NCBI GenBank assembly: GCA_014529385.2
Contig: CM043959.1
Span: 59,908,253 to 59,972,252 of the forward strand
Origin: Adiantum capillus-veneris
Lineage: Eukaryota; Streptophyta; Polypodiopsida; Polypodiales; Pteridaceae
DNA length: 64,000 bases
Reading direction: 5' to 3'
This document shows positions 35,501-46,805 of this stretch, one piece after another (positions within the stretch are counted from its first letter, which is position 1; every line of letters begins with the position of its first letter). The translations under genes and the position numbers were made by a program. The notes beneath the pieces are model-generated. The model was not told where the DNA came from, made no database searches, and saw only the letters and a program-made list of their open reading frames with translations.

Positions 35501-38500
35501 TGTAAACCCTCATCTACGAAATATCGTGGGTTTAATGTATTTCGATGGAGCCTAGCATCTTGGAGACATGGTGCAGCTTGCTTCTCGTCATGTTTCAATG
35601 GATCCTATCTTGGACAAATGGTGGAGCATCCTTCTCTCCATGGTTCAATGGACCCTAGCTTGGACAAGTGGTGGACCTTTGTTTCTCTCTATGTTTCAAT
35701 AGAGTTAGCTTGGACAAGTGGTGGACCTTGGAACCAAAACCCCATGTAAAACCTATCATGGTCACTCCAAGTGGTAATAAAGAATAACCTTTAAGATGTA
35801 GCCTTATAGGTTGGACAAGTGGTGGACCTTAAACGCGCATATTCTTAATATAATGACATAGAGTGAAAAAGTGGTGAATCTTGAGACCAAACCACTCAGG
35901 CTACTAGCAATAATAGCTTGGACAAGTGTTGGACCTTGAATGTAAACCCCTCATCTACGACATATCGTGGGTTTAATGTTTTTCGATGGAGCCTAGCATC
36001 TTGGAGACATGGTGCACCTTGATTCTCCTCATGTTTCAATGGAGCCTACCTTGGACAAATGGTGGAGCATCCTTCTCTCCATGTTTCAATGGACCCTAGC
36101 TTAGACAAGGGGTGGACCTTTGCTTCTCTCTATGTTTCAATAGAGTTAGCTTGGACAAGTGGTGGACCTTGGAACCAAAACCCCATGTAAAACCTATCAT
36201 GGTCACTCCAAGTAGTAAGAAAGAATAACCTTTAAGATGTAGCCTTATAGGTTGGACAAGTGGTGGACCTTAACACCCACATATTCTTAATAAAAGTGAT
36301 GAATCTTGAGACCAAACCACTCAGGCTACTAGCAATAATAGCTAGGGATAACCATTAAGATATAGTCTTTCAAGGGGTGAGAAAGAATAACCATTAACAT
36401 ATAGTCTTATAGGTTGGACAAGTGGTGGACCTTAACACCCAAATATTCTTAATATAATGAGAGAGAGTGGAAAAGTGGTGAATCTTGAGAGCAAACCACT
36501 CATGCTACTAGCGATAATAGGTTGGACAAATGTTGATCTTGAATGTAAACTCCCCATGTACAAAATAACGTGGGTTTAAGGTATTTCGATGGAGGCTAGC
36601 ATCTTGGAGATATGGTGCAGCTTGTCTCTCATGTTTCAATGGAGTCTATCTTGGACAAATGGTGGAGCATCCTTCTCTCCATGTTTCAATAGACCCTAGC
36701 TTAGACAAGTGGTGGACCTTTGCTTCTCTCTATGTTTCAATAGAGTTAGCTTGGACAAGTGGTGGACCTTGGAACCAAACCCCCATGTAAAACCTTTCAT
36801 GGTCACTCCAAGTGGTCAGAAAGAATAACCATTAAGATATAGTCTTATAGGTTGGACAAGTGGTGGACCTTAATACCCAAATATTCTTAATATAATGACA
36901 CAGAGTGAAAAAGTGGTGAATCTTGAGACCAAACCCCTCATGCTACTAGCGTTAATAGGTTGGACAACTGGTGGACCTTGAATGTAAACCTTCCATGTTT
37001 CAATAGAGTTAGCTTCGACAAATGGTGGAGCATCCTTCTCTCCATGTTTCAATGGAGCCTAGCTTGGACAAGTGGTGGACCTTTTGCTTCTCTCTATGAG
37101 AAGAATAAAGTTAGCTTGGATAAGGGTGGACCTTGGAACCAAACCCCTATGTAAAACATATCATGGACATTTCAAGTGGTGAGAAAGAATACCCTTTAAG
37201 ATATACCCTTATAGGTTGGACAAGTGGTCGACCTTAACACCTAGATCTTCTTTATATAATGACATAGAGTGGAAAAGTGGTGAATCTTGAGACCAAACCA
37301 CTCATGCTACTAGGGATAATAGCTTGGAAAAGTGACTGACCTTGACGTTAAACCCCACATGTAAACAATATCGTGGGTTTAAGGTATTTCAATGGATCTA
37401 GAATCTTGGAGACATGGTGCAACTTGCTTCTTTTCATGTTTCAATGAAGCCTATCTTCCACCAATGGGGGATCATCCTTCTCTAAATGTCTCAGTGGAGC
37501 CTAGCTTGGACAAGTGGTGGACCTTTGCTTCTCTCTATGTTTCCATAGAGTTAGCTTGGACAAGTGGTGGACCTTGAAACCAAACCCCATGTAAAACATA
37601 TCATGGTCATTCCAAGTGGTGAGAAATAATACCTTTAAGATCTAGCCTTATAGGTTGGACAAGTGGTCGACCTTAAAACCTAGATCTTCATAATATAACG
37701 ACATAGAGTGGAAAAGTGGTAAATCTTGAGACCAAACCACTCATGCTACTAAGAATAATAGGTTGGACAAGTGGTGGACCTTGAATGTAAACCCCCATGT
37801 ACGAAATATCATGGGTTTAAGGTATTTCAATGGAGCCTAGCATCTTGGAGACATGGTGCAGATTGCTTCCCTTCATGTTTCAATGGAGCCTATCTTGGAC
37901 AAATGGTGGAGCATCCTTCTCTCCATGTTTCAATGGAGCCTAGCTTGGACAAGTGGTGGACCTTTGCTTCTCTCTATGTTTCAATAGAGTTAGCTTGGAC
38001 AAGTGGTGGGCCTTGGAACCAAACTCCCATGTAAAACCTATCTTGGTAACTCCAAGTGGTGAGAAAGAATAAAGTTTAAGATATAGCCTTATAGGTTGGA
38101 CAAGTGGTGGACCTTAGCACCCAGATATTCTTAATAGAATGACATAGAGTGGAAAAATGGTGAATCTTGAGACCAAACCACTCATGCTACTAGAGATAAT
38201 AGGTTGGACAAGTGGTGGACCTTGAATGTAAACCCCCATGTACAAAATATCATGGGTTTGAGGTATTTCAATGGAGCCTAGCATCTTGGAGACATGGTGT
38301 AGCTTGCTTCTCTTCATGTTTCAATGGAGCGTATCTTGGACAAATGGTGGAGCATCCTTCTCTCCATGTTTCAATGGACCCTAGCTTGGACAAGTGGTGG
38401 ACCTTTGATTCTCTCTATGTTTCAATAGAGTTAGCTTGGACAAGTGGTGGACCTTGAAACAAAACCCCCATGTAAAACCTATGCTGGTCACTCCAAGTGG

Positions 38501-40300
38501 TGAGAAAGAACAACCCTTAAGATATAGCCTTATAGGTTGGACAAGTGGTGGACCTTAACACCCAAATATTCTTAATATAATGACATAGAGTGAAAAAGTG
38601 GTGAATCTTGAGACCAAACCACTCATGCTACTAGCGTTAATAGGTTGGACAAGTGGTGGACCTTGAATGTAAACCCCCCATGTTTCAATAGAGTTAGCTT
38701 CGACAAATGGTAGAGGATCCTTCTCTCCATGTTTCAATGGAGCCTAGCTTGGACAAGTGGTGGACCTTTGTTTCTCTCTATGTTTCAATAGAGTTAGCTT
38801 GGACAAGTGGTGGACCTTGGAGCCAAACCCCCATGTAAAACATATCATGGACATTTCAAGTGGTGAGAAAGAATACCCTTTAAGATATACCCTTATAGGT
38901 TGGACAAGTGGTCGACCTTAACACCCAGATCTTCTTAACGTAATGACATAGAGTGGAAAAGTGGTGAATCTTGAGACCAAACCACTCATGCTACTAGAGA
39001 TAATAGGTTGGACAAGTGGTGGACCTTGAATGTAAACTCCCCATGTACAAAATATCGTGGGTTTAAGGTATTTCAATGGATCTTAGCATCTTGGAGACAT
39101 GGTGCAGCTTGCTTCTCTTCATGTTTCAATGGAGCCTATCTTGGAAAATGGTGGAGCATCCTTCTCTCCATGTTTCAATGGACCCTAGCTTAGACAAGTG
39201 GTGGACCTTTGCTTCTCTCTATGTTTCAATAGAGTTAGCTTGGACAAGTGGTGGAACTTGGAACCAAACCCCCATGTAAAACCTATCATGGTCATTCCAA
39301 GTGGTGAGAAAGAATACCCTTTAAGATATAGCCTTATAGGTTGGACAAGTGGTGGACCTTAACACCCAGATCTTCTTAATATAATGACATAGAGTGGAAA
39401 AGTGGTGAATCTTGACATCAAACCACTCATGCTACTAGTGATAATAGGTTGGACAAGTGGTGGACCTTGAATGTAAACCCCCCATGTACGAAATATCATG
39501 GGTTTAAGATATTTCAATGGAGCCTAGCATTTTGGAGACATGGTGCAGCTTGCTTCTCTTCATGTTTCAATCAAACTGGCTTGGACAAATGGTGGAGCAT
39601 CCTTCTCTCCATGTTTCAATGGAGCCTAGCTTGGACAAGTGGTGGACCTTTGATTCTCTCTATGTTTCAATAGAGTTAGCTTGGACAAGTGGTGGACCTT
39701 GGAACCATACCCCTATGTAAAACCCATCATGTGCATTCCAAGTGGTGGTAAATAATACCATTTAAGATATTGCCTTATAGGTTGGACAAGTGGTGGACCT
39801 TAACACCCAGATCTTCTTAATATAATGACATAGAGTGGAAAAGTGGTGAATCTTGAGACCAAACCACTCATGCTACTAGGGATAATAGGTTGGACAAGTG
39901 GTGGACCTTGAATTTAAACCCCACATATACAAAATATCATGGGTTTAAGGTATTTCAATGGAGCCTAGCATCTCAAAGACATGGTGCATCTTGCTTCTCT
40001 TCATGTTTCAATGGAGCCTATTTTGGACAAATGGTGGAGCATCCTTCTCTCCATGTTTCAATGGACCCTAGATTGGACAAGTGGTGGACCTTTGCTTCTC
40101 TCTATGTTTCAATATAGTTAGCCTATATTAGACAATTAGTAGACCTCGAATCTCTCCATGTTGTCTAGAGCTAAGCTTGGACAAGTGGTGGACCTTACTT
40201 CTCCCTTCCCTTAGTTTACTAGCTTAAATGATCACTATGTATACTTGCTTAGATCTAGCTTGAACAAGTGGTGGAACTTGTATTCACACAAACTTAATCC
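32570..40300 (+). repeat. Satellite array B, about 430-bp higher-order unit, plus orientation
   Basis: The core TTGGACAAGTGGTGGACCTT recurs every 50-100 bp for almost 8 kb. From about 33,050 the spacing is organised in units of about 430-440 bp. Each unit has the order: ...CCTTATAGG-core-TTAACACCC, ...AATAGC-core-GAATGTAAACCCC, CATCTTGGAGACATGGTGCA, ATGTTTCAATGGAGCCTA, GACAAATGGTGGAGCATCC, core-TGCTTCTCTC, AGTTAGC-core-GGAACC. Copies start near 33,250, 33,700, 34,060, 34,500, 34,940, 35,385 and onward. The open frames reading through it (LDKWWT, ...SGGP) are repeat translations. It may lie within the first intron of the 40350 gene. Confidence 0.95.
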
Positions 40301-40349
40301 ATTACAAAAAAGTATATGTTAAAATAACATTTGGTTTTTTTTGTTTCAG

Positions 40350-43006
40350 GAAAGATGGCTCCAAAAAAACAGGTTGCAAGGGTTGCTGTCTCAGTTGACT
40401 ATACTTGCAATGATCTTAGGAAATGGTATTTGGACATACATGGTATAGAGGGTGCACAATTTCATAAGGTGCATCTATTTATTGCCAAAAAGGAGAATGA
40501 CAGCTTGTTTGAAGATGTTGGACAAGTTGTGGAAGCATCTGTCTCTGTAGTTGATAGTCATCCAGAGGTGGAATGCATTGACATTCTAGTTCCAATGAAT
40601 CTAGAATTTCAACTATCTCCAGGAGCATATGCATTGGAGCGCATGTCTAGAAACAAAGAAGAGACAATGTTTTCTCGAGGATGGAAGTTTGCAGAATCAA
40701 ATCCAAATATCACAGCAGATCAACTTCAAAGCTCCATCATTGCCACACTACAACGAAAAAAAGGTGAAAGCTTCACGACCACCATCCACAAAGAAGCAAG
40801 CAAAAGTGCAGAAAGTAGAAGCTAAGCGAACTAGTTCCATTTTGGATGTAGACAAGGCATCTTTGGCATCCTCATCAACAGAGGGTTCAATGTCAAAGAT
40901 GAGAATTGTGGATCCAGATGTTTTAGAAGCTGAGGCCATGAAAGGACAAGAAAAAGATACAGGTGGAATGAATAAGTACATAAATTATTTTCCTTTCCAA
41001 TATAGGGAATTTGATATCCCTATTCAAAATTGTTGGCTTGCTCCTGATCACTATAATGCACGTATTATGGATAAAAAACACGCTGAAAGTGTGTTATTTG
41101 GATTTCCACGGAGTACGACCAAGCCTGCAGCATGTGCATATTTGATGCCTGTTCGAAATGCAAAATCAAAGAAGGGGACTCCTTTGGCAGTAGAAGAGGT
41201 AGAGGAGCAAAAAATTAAAGATTATCATTATTGGATTCTTGATGGGCAGCATTCAATCTATGCTGCAAAAGTTTTGCTTCACAATGAACAAAACAACAAA
41301 GAGATCTTTGAAAGACTGATTAGCGTGTATAAATTTAGAAAGGCTCGCATTGTTGTGAATGCTCCTCCATTTGTTGCAACTGCTATATCTGCCATTGCAA
41401 ATGAGGAGGCTCAGGCATTGTATGTCAAGCAACCTTACAGCCAAATATTGAGACATTTACGGAGTCAATGGATCTTCTCAGGACGACCACCAAAGGCAGC
41501 AAGTGGAATTGCAGAGGGACATGCATCTCGTGCCGGATGGGATGTAAGTTATTTTCTTTGTCTTTTTGATAGTGTTTAATTAACAAATCTTGCTCAATAG
41601 TTTAATTATTTCTCTATTTCTTTTTAGGCTTTTCTTCGATTGGCAAGAATGAGTGCAGCAGCAAGTTGGATTGCTAAACAGGCACACATGGTCACGTACT
41701 CTGATTTAGTTTATGATTGCTGGATAGAAATCATTGAAAATCTAGAAGAGGAGAATAAGAAACCCCCAACAACTGTATTTAGATACCTTTGTGGCCTTGA
41801 GGAATCAGAGGTAAAGACTATTCAAGAAGAGATTAGAGATGAGAAGATTTTACTGTCAAAGAGTGCAAAGGATGGTGATGCAACTGACATGTATGATCGA
41901 ATCAAGCAGTTGAAGCAAGACAAATTGATTCAAGATGCACTTCTTGAAGGCTTCAACAATTTGAATGAGTCTTCACCATGTAAAGACTGGGAGGAGGTGG
42001 TCAAAATGTATAACATCAATGATGTTGTTTATAAAACAATTTTAATGCTATGCGAGGAATGGATCAGATCTAGTTTGACGCGTGGAACAAAGAAAATGGC
42101 TTTTCCAGATGGAGCAATAAAATACATGCAATGGGCAATTCACCTTCAAAAGGAGAAAACTGAGCCTAGAGATTTGCCATGGTCAATCTATGTGGTGAGC
42201 CTACAAATGGAAGGCAATCTCTACTTGATGCGCCACTTCAATAATAAAGTGCCTATTGGCTTATGTGTTTTAGATATGACAAAAAACGTTGGAGGCAATT
42301 TGAAGTGGAGTGAGGAGACATTTAACAATGCTTTGGATGGGATCTTGGCTATTGCTGGAGGGTCAACAGATCCTGGATTTGTCTTTCTTGCATTTGTGGA
42401 TTTCACTAACTTCACAAAATTGCAATGTGCCTTTCACGCCATGGGAGATAATCTGAGCTACCATTGTTGTGGTGCATTGCATCACTTTCCATCAGCTCCT
42501 TGCAAAGGAGCAATTCAATTCCTAACAGTTATTGCCTTCTTGGGACAAGGCAATGCATTTGAAGACCTGAGAAGAAGATTAGAGGAACATCCCATGCCAA
42601 TTGATTGTTCTCTTCTTCAAGTAGCAGATAACGATATGTCAGATTTGCAATATTTGGAGGCCAAAAAAAGAGCTTTGGTCAAGCACTACATTCGTACATA
42701 TTGTTTTGAAGACCGCAAGCTTGTTGATGTTTTTGGTGATGGCTCCTTGGTTGCACAAGAAGGAATACAACAGAAAAAAGAAGTTATCTGCTTAATTGAT
42801 AGTGTGGAGGAGGCAAAAACGTGGAGACCATGCTGCTAGACTTTGTTAAGTCTCATGAAGATATAGAAAAATGGGCTGGACTTCAACAATCCACTTCGCA
42901 ATCAGGCGACATTGTGCCTGTTACAGAGGAGTGCTCTCCACAAAGAGAAGAAGAACAACAACAACACCATCCTCTGTCAATGGAGGACTTTTTGGAAATG
43001 GAGACA
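40350..43006 (+). CDS. ParB/DGQHR-like plus degenerate methyltransferase-like cargo protein, two coding exons
   Basis: Exon 1 begins after TTTGTTTCAG with ATG 40355 and ends at 41543. The intron is 41544-41627 (GTAAGT...TTTTTAG, 84 bp, phase 0). Exon 2 runs 41628-43006, ending at GTATGT in phase 1. One extra A in an A-run near 40760 and one missing A near 42815 shift the frame; otherwise about 855 codons are open. The N-terminal 130 residues are unassigned, followed by a Lys-rich linker. A ParB/Srx-like domain follows (IPIQNCWLAPDHYNARIMD, then HYWILDGQHSIYAAKVLL). The C-terminal half fits a beta-class N6/N4 DNA methyltransferase order: VLDMTKN where DPPY is expected, VFLAFVDFTNFTKLQCAFHA, then LVDVFGDGSLVAQEG at motif I. 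The motif IV change suggests it is catalytically dead. The domain reading is by eye. Confidence 0.6.
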
Positions 43007-45606
43007 CGTATGTTTTGAGTTTCTTGTGCATGTTAGTGTTTCTTGTTACTGATTTGATACTCTTAATGTTAGATTTTGCTTTATATAGTATTGATTGAGT
43101 TTGTATTTTTTATCTCAAGCATTCAAGGTTTGAATGTAAATAGTAAATTACTTGAGTTTTTGAATGGTGGATCTGTAGACTAAAACTATAACATTTAATA
43201 CTCACAAAGACTTAATTACTTAAGAGCTTGAACTCAATAAGTTTTGGACCTTTTATCAATACCCCCTTGATATGATACATTAGATCGTAGCATGGTTAAA
43301 TGGTGATGCTTCATAAATTGAACCTAGCTTAGACAGGTGCTCGAGCCTAAATTTAAACTAACCTTGCTAGAAGGGAGCTTATGTTTGGACTTTGAGAACT
43401 AGCATAAGTAATCAATTAGAGCATAGATTAGACATGTGGTGGTGGCCGGCCTTAGAGACCAAAATCTTAATGAGCTTGAAAAGGTATTTAAGTACTGCAA
43501 TTTACTTAGTTTTAGTACTCATTAAATGCATAGCTTGACAAAAGGTGGACCTTACATGGATCCTAATTTCAAGAGGTGTGGTAGACCTTCAAAACAAGCT
43601 CATATAGCTTGGACATGTGGTAGACCTTGCATGAAGACTAGTTTAGACAAGTGTGGTACACCTTGTAACCAACACCCATTTGTTATATTAGCTTGGACAA
43701 GTGGTGGACCTTGCTTTTATGTTTCAATGGAGCATATTTTGGACAGGTGGTAGACCTTGTTTCTCTCCATGCTTCAATGGAGAGAAACTTTAGCTTGGAC
43801 AAGTGGTGGACCTTGTTTTTATGTTTTAAAGGAGCATATTTCGGACAAGTGGTAGACATAGTTTCTCTCCATGGTTCAATGGAACCCACCTTAGACAAGT
43901 GAAGTACCTTGAAACCAAACCCCCATAATACAACCTACTAAATAGGTTGGAAAATTGGTGGGATATGAAACCATCCATGATAGAGCATAGTATAGGTGAA
44001 AACGTAGTGGTCCTTATATCAATTACCCATGCATAGCTTGGACAAGTGGTGGACCTTGATTCTCTCTATGTTTCAATGGATCCTATCTTGGACTAGAGAT
44101 ATATCTTACTTAGTTCCATGCTTCAATGGATTGTAGCTTGGATAAGGAGTGGAACTTCAAACAAAACTCCACAGCATAGCATATATTAACAATTCATGGG
44201 TTTTATAGAGATTGTCTTGCCTATTTTGGAGAGTTGGTACACCTTTATTCTCCATTCTTCAATGGATCTGAGGTTGGACAAGCGGAGCTGGAGAAGTGGT
44301 CAACCTTAAAATGAAACCTCCCATGCTACAACCCATCATAGATCGTATATGTAGTGGACCTTGAAACTCTTTTATGTCCCTAGCTTAGAGAAGCATTGCA
44401 CTCTTGATTATCTCCATACATGAAGGCAAGGTTGGACAAGTGGTGGACCTTCAAACCAGAATCTCTATGCAATAATAGGCAAGTGGTGGAGCTTGTTTTC
44501 TCCATGTTCCAATGGAGCCTAGCTTAGACAAACAATGGAGCTTGCTTCTCTCCATGTTTCAATGGATCCTAGCTTAGAAAAGTGGTGGAGCTTTGCTTCT
44601 CTCCATGTTCCAATGGACCATAGCTTAGACAAGTGGTAGACCTTGAAAAACACCCCCCGTATACAACATATTATGGGGTTTTCATGTTTCAATGGCTCCT
44701 AGCTTGGACAAATGGTAGAGCTTGCTTCTCTTTATGTTTCAATGGATCCAATCTTAGCCAAGTGGTGGACCTTGAAACAAGAATCCCCCCCCCCCCCCCA
44801 TGTACAACGTATTATGGGTTTTGAAAGCACTGGGAGAAAATAATAGCTTTGATAAGTGGTGGACCTTGCTTCTCTCCATGCTTCAATGGAGCCGAGGTTG
44901 GACACATGTTGGAGAGAAGATGGTTGCCCATGAAATAAGACCATGCATGCTATAATCAATCATATGTTGTACACATGGTGGACCTTGCAATTGTTTTATA
45001 TGCCTAACTTGGACAAGTGGAGGACCCTTGATTACCTCCAGATATCAACAACAAGCCAAGTTTGGACAAGTGTAGTACCACCAAACCATAATCTATATGC
45101 TACAATAGAGTATAGGTAGGACACGCGATGAACCTTGATATCAAACCATCCATGCTACTAGAGATGATAGGTTTCACATGTGGTGGAACCTTGTATCAAT
45201 GTTCTATGTGTAGTTTTTGACTAGTGATAGACCTTGAAACTAATCCCTCTAGGCTACAAGAAAAAAGAGATGGATGAGGAGGCTAGACTACTTTTGTTGC
45301 ATCAATGCATCCCATGTTACCACATATACTATAGGGTTCTTGGATAAGTGTTGGATCTTGTGTCAATGCTCCATGTCTAGCTTGGACAAGTGGTGGACCT
45401 TGGTTCTCTCTATGCTTCAAATGGGCAATAGATTGGAGACACAGTGGCCTTTTTTTTCCAATGATTTTATTTTTTGGAAACCTTGGAGGCACCATGTAAG
45501 AGGCACTCTAAGTCTTCCATACAATGGACCTATTGGACTATAAAATAATGATATCTTTCTTTGATATTGTCATTATTTTATGCATAATATTTTCTTCTTT
45601 TTGCAG
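43007..45606 (+). repeat. Intron filled with diverged satellite (array C)
   Basis: Donor GTATGT at 43007 and acceptor TTTTTGCAG ending 45606 bracket 2.6 kb. From about 43,430 to 45,420 it holds diverged plus-orientation copies of the TTGGACAAGTGGTGGACCTT family and ATGTTTCAATGGAGCCTA phrases. A run of about 14 C lies at 44787-44800. No coding potential. Confidence 0.75.
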
Positions 45607-46163
45607 ACACAAAGGAGTTAAGTGATATAAAAACTAGATGTATTTCACACTATGATTGGCATGAAGATCCTTTTGGGACACCAACTTTTCCTATTCCCAA
45701 AGATGTAATTTTCCATATTAACGGTGTGGATTTTGAAGTGCGACTTTCATGTATTGAAGGAGCTGGTTATGGGCTATTTGTGCATACTACCCTGGAAAGT
45801 GGTTTGACTATTCTAAACTATGGAGGGCATAAGTATAGATTTCAAGACTGGAAAAAGATATGCAAAATATTTCCAAGAGCTTATAAATATTCTCTTCTAG
45901 AGGATCCAAACATAGAAGAAGAGGAAGATCAATCATACATTATTGGTTGTGTAGAAGAAGGAAACGTGTCGGGCTATATAAATAGTTCTCACAGTACAAA
46001 TGTCTGTCCCAACGTACGCTATACATTTGATCCAAATTTGCCACCTTGGCATAAATGCACCTCTTCACACATCAAGTCAGAAGAATATGGCCATGTATGC
46101 ATTGAGACTATTTGTCAAGTTGAAGCAGGAGAAGAGTTGTTTGCTGACTATAACTTTACTTGA
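45607..46163 (+). CDS. SET-domain terminal exon
   Basis: The exon starts after TTTTTGCAG. Two leading bases complete a codon with the phase-1 donor at 43006 (HTKELSDIK). About 185 codons end in TGA 46161-46163. SET hallmarks are visible: EGAGYGLFVHTTLESG near the start, YGG, GYINSSHSTNVCPNVRY where NHSxxPN is expected, and the closing GEELFADYNF. SET proteins transfer methyl groups from SAM to lysines, usually on histones. The Tyr of the last motif is kept; the NHS motif is altered (NSSHSTN). As the last exon of the ParB-like gene it would make a protein of about 1,040 aa. A separate gene is the alternative. No lesion seen. Confidence 0.7.
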
Positions 46164-46805
46164 CATTGTAAAGTATTGTACATGGATGGAAATCTCAAGT
46201 ACATGCATCATTTTCATTTTTCATGGATGAAATCTCAAGTAAATATAACATTTGATTATTGTTTAGTTTATGCTCAACGAGAATCTAGAGTGCTCTTATG
46301 CTTTGTGTGTTGTCTAACATATTTGACTACCTTGGCCATAGAATCTTGATTCTACTCTAGATTTGTGATAAATCTTACCAAAATTTAATCAATGTCTAGG
46401 TTGGACAAGTGGTGGGGCTTCAAACATTACTGTCTTAAACAAGTGGAGTTATCTTACTTGAATAAGTGGTGGCCTTTGAATCCAAATCTAAGCCAAATCT
46501 CTAATTATTTTCTTGTAGTCTAGGTTGGACATTTGGTGGACCTTGTATCCATGTTTCCTCAACAAGGGTGGCTTTTAGTTTTCACTTTAAGTACTCATCT
46601 TTAATAAAGTGTAGGATGGAAAATGTTGAGTTAGTAGATTGTATTTTAGACAAGTGGTGTTTGGTGTACGAATGCTGAAAATGGTTGCAAGGATTCTAAC
46701 AACGACTTTACCTTAAATAAATTTCTTACTAGGAGTTCTACATATAAATATGGTGAATAAAATTCTAGTGGTTTTGAGATACCATTTGTGTGTGTGTTTT
46801 CTTAG
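46164..46805. other. Spacer with scattered satellite copies
   Basis: AT-rich sequence holds a few diverged plus-orientation core motifs (46,395-46,660). It ends in a TGTGTGTGTTTTCTTAG acceptor directly before the next exon. No gene. Confidence 0.5.

Noticed and set aside
33247-40117. Many open frames of 60-110 codons (LDKWWT..., ...AWTSGGPW)
   Set aside because: They are translations of the satellite unit, recur with each copy and occur on the opposite strand in array D.
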